Positions 6,539-6,690 of a DNA stretch of 6,690 nt are shown here, piece after piece. The notes under the pieces are model-generated. The model saw only the letters and a program-made list of their open reading frames with translations. It did no database searches and had not been told where the DNA came from. Origin of the DNA: Actinomycetes bacterium (GTDB lineage Bacteria > Actinomycetota > Actinomycetes > S36-B12 > UBA5976). The first letter of the stretch is position 1; each line of letters starts with the position of its first letter. Position numbers and translations under genes: made by a program. Where the stretch lies: positions 1 through 6,690 of the forward strand of contig JAJXSV010000107.1 in NCBI GenBank assembly GCA_021784375.1. The letters are read 5' to 3'.

Positions 6539-6690
6539 AGAAGGCTTCGATCGGCATCGTCATGATGTCGTCATCGGTGTGCTCGCAAACGTAACGCTCG
6601 GCCGAGAGCAGCGGTAGGCGATTGCGCGCGAACCACCGGGCGCTTGCGACCTTGCCCTGGTAGAAGGCCAGGTCGCGCTCCCTGGCACCG
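6537..6690 (-). CDS. Acyl-CoA dehydrogenase, C-terminal end only
   Basis: The minus-strand frame is open from the right edge to a TAG at 6539-6537 and gives about 50 residues. They include LAFYQGKVASARWFARNRLP, an acidic stretch (EHTDDDIMTM), and the ending PIEAF. This fits the extreme C-terminus of the larger (about 600-residue) acyl-CoA dehydrogenases, where a YxGKxxAAxFFxxNxLP helix precedes an acidic linker and a terminal EAAF-like end. Such enzymes are FAD-dependent and carry out the first step of beta-oxidation, passing electrons to ETF. The catalytic glutamate and FAD site lie outside the window, so activity cannot be verified. The stop is 8 bases from the thiolase start, so the two are almost certainly cotranscribed. 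The call rests on a short piece plus context. Confidence 0.75.
   Translation of the reverse strand, partial: GARERDLAFYQGKVASARWFARNRLPLLSAERYVCEHTDDDIMTMPIEAF

Noticed and set aside
5437..6540. A 367-codon plus-strand open frame opposite the thiolase gene
   Set aside because: It is antisense to a thiolase with all catalytic residues; the translation is His/Gly/Arg-rich and resembles no family.
1..6690. Mobile element, CRISPR array, phage or defence system
   Set aside because: No direct-repeat arrays, transposase or integrase motifs, terminal inverted repeats or toxin-antitoxin pairs were seen, and composition is even across the window.

Overview
The window is high-GC bacterial DNA (about two thirds G+C by eye) with tightly packed genes. 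It looks like a chromosomal segment of an actinobacterium (Actinomycetota). Three things point there: the oligoribonuclease has the wording I associate with actinobacterial Orn proteins, the thiolase plus multifunctional beta-oxidation pair resembles the Streptomyces-type FadA/FadB pair, and overlapping ATGA stop/start junctions are frequent. I cannot assign a genus.

Layout from left to right. (1) Positions 1-2495, minus strand: two consecutive glycosyltransferase genes that overlap by 4 bases. The downstream one (1-801) is cut by the window edge. The upstream one is a complete GT4-type enzyme with a helical, TPR-like N-terminal region. They probably belong to a cluster for a surface polysaccharide or other glycan. 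(2) Positions 2496-2638: a 143-base divergent intergenic region with a short AT-rich island that probably holds promoters for one or both directions. (3) Positions 2639-3286, plus strand: orn, oligoribonuclease, with all DEDDh catalytic residues. (4) Positions 3287-3322: a 36-base convergent gap containing a GC-rich hairpin, a plausible terminator. (5) Positions 3323-6690, minus strand: a fatty-acid beta-oxidation operon. In transcription order it has the C-terminal end of an acyl-CoA dehydrogenase (cut by the right edge), an acetyl-CoA acyltransferase (FadA-type thiolase), and a FadB-type enoyl-CoA hydratase/3-hydroxyacyl-CoA dehydrogenase.

The three fad genes together supply all four steps of a beta-oxidation turn: acyl-CoA dehydrogenation, enoyl-CoA hydration, 3-hydroxyacyl-CoA oxidation and thiolytic cleavage. 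Their junctions are very tight: an 8-base gap in which the stop codon overlaps the next Shine-Dalgarno, then a 4-base ATGA overlap. This suggests one transcript with coupled translation. Orn is an RNA-turnover housekeeping enzyme and stands between the two modules.

I read the window for an undescribed system and do not see one. There is no CRISPR array, transposase, tRNA, rRNA, phage module or defence gene. The points worth attention are modest: start-site corrections for three genes, an acyl-CoA dehydrogenase end that is easy to miss, a Gly-to-Ala change in the dehydrogenase dinucleotide motif, the TPR-glycosyltransferase architecture, and the regulatory sites between the modules.
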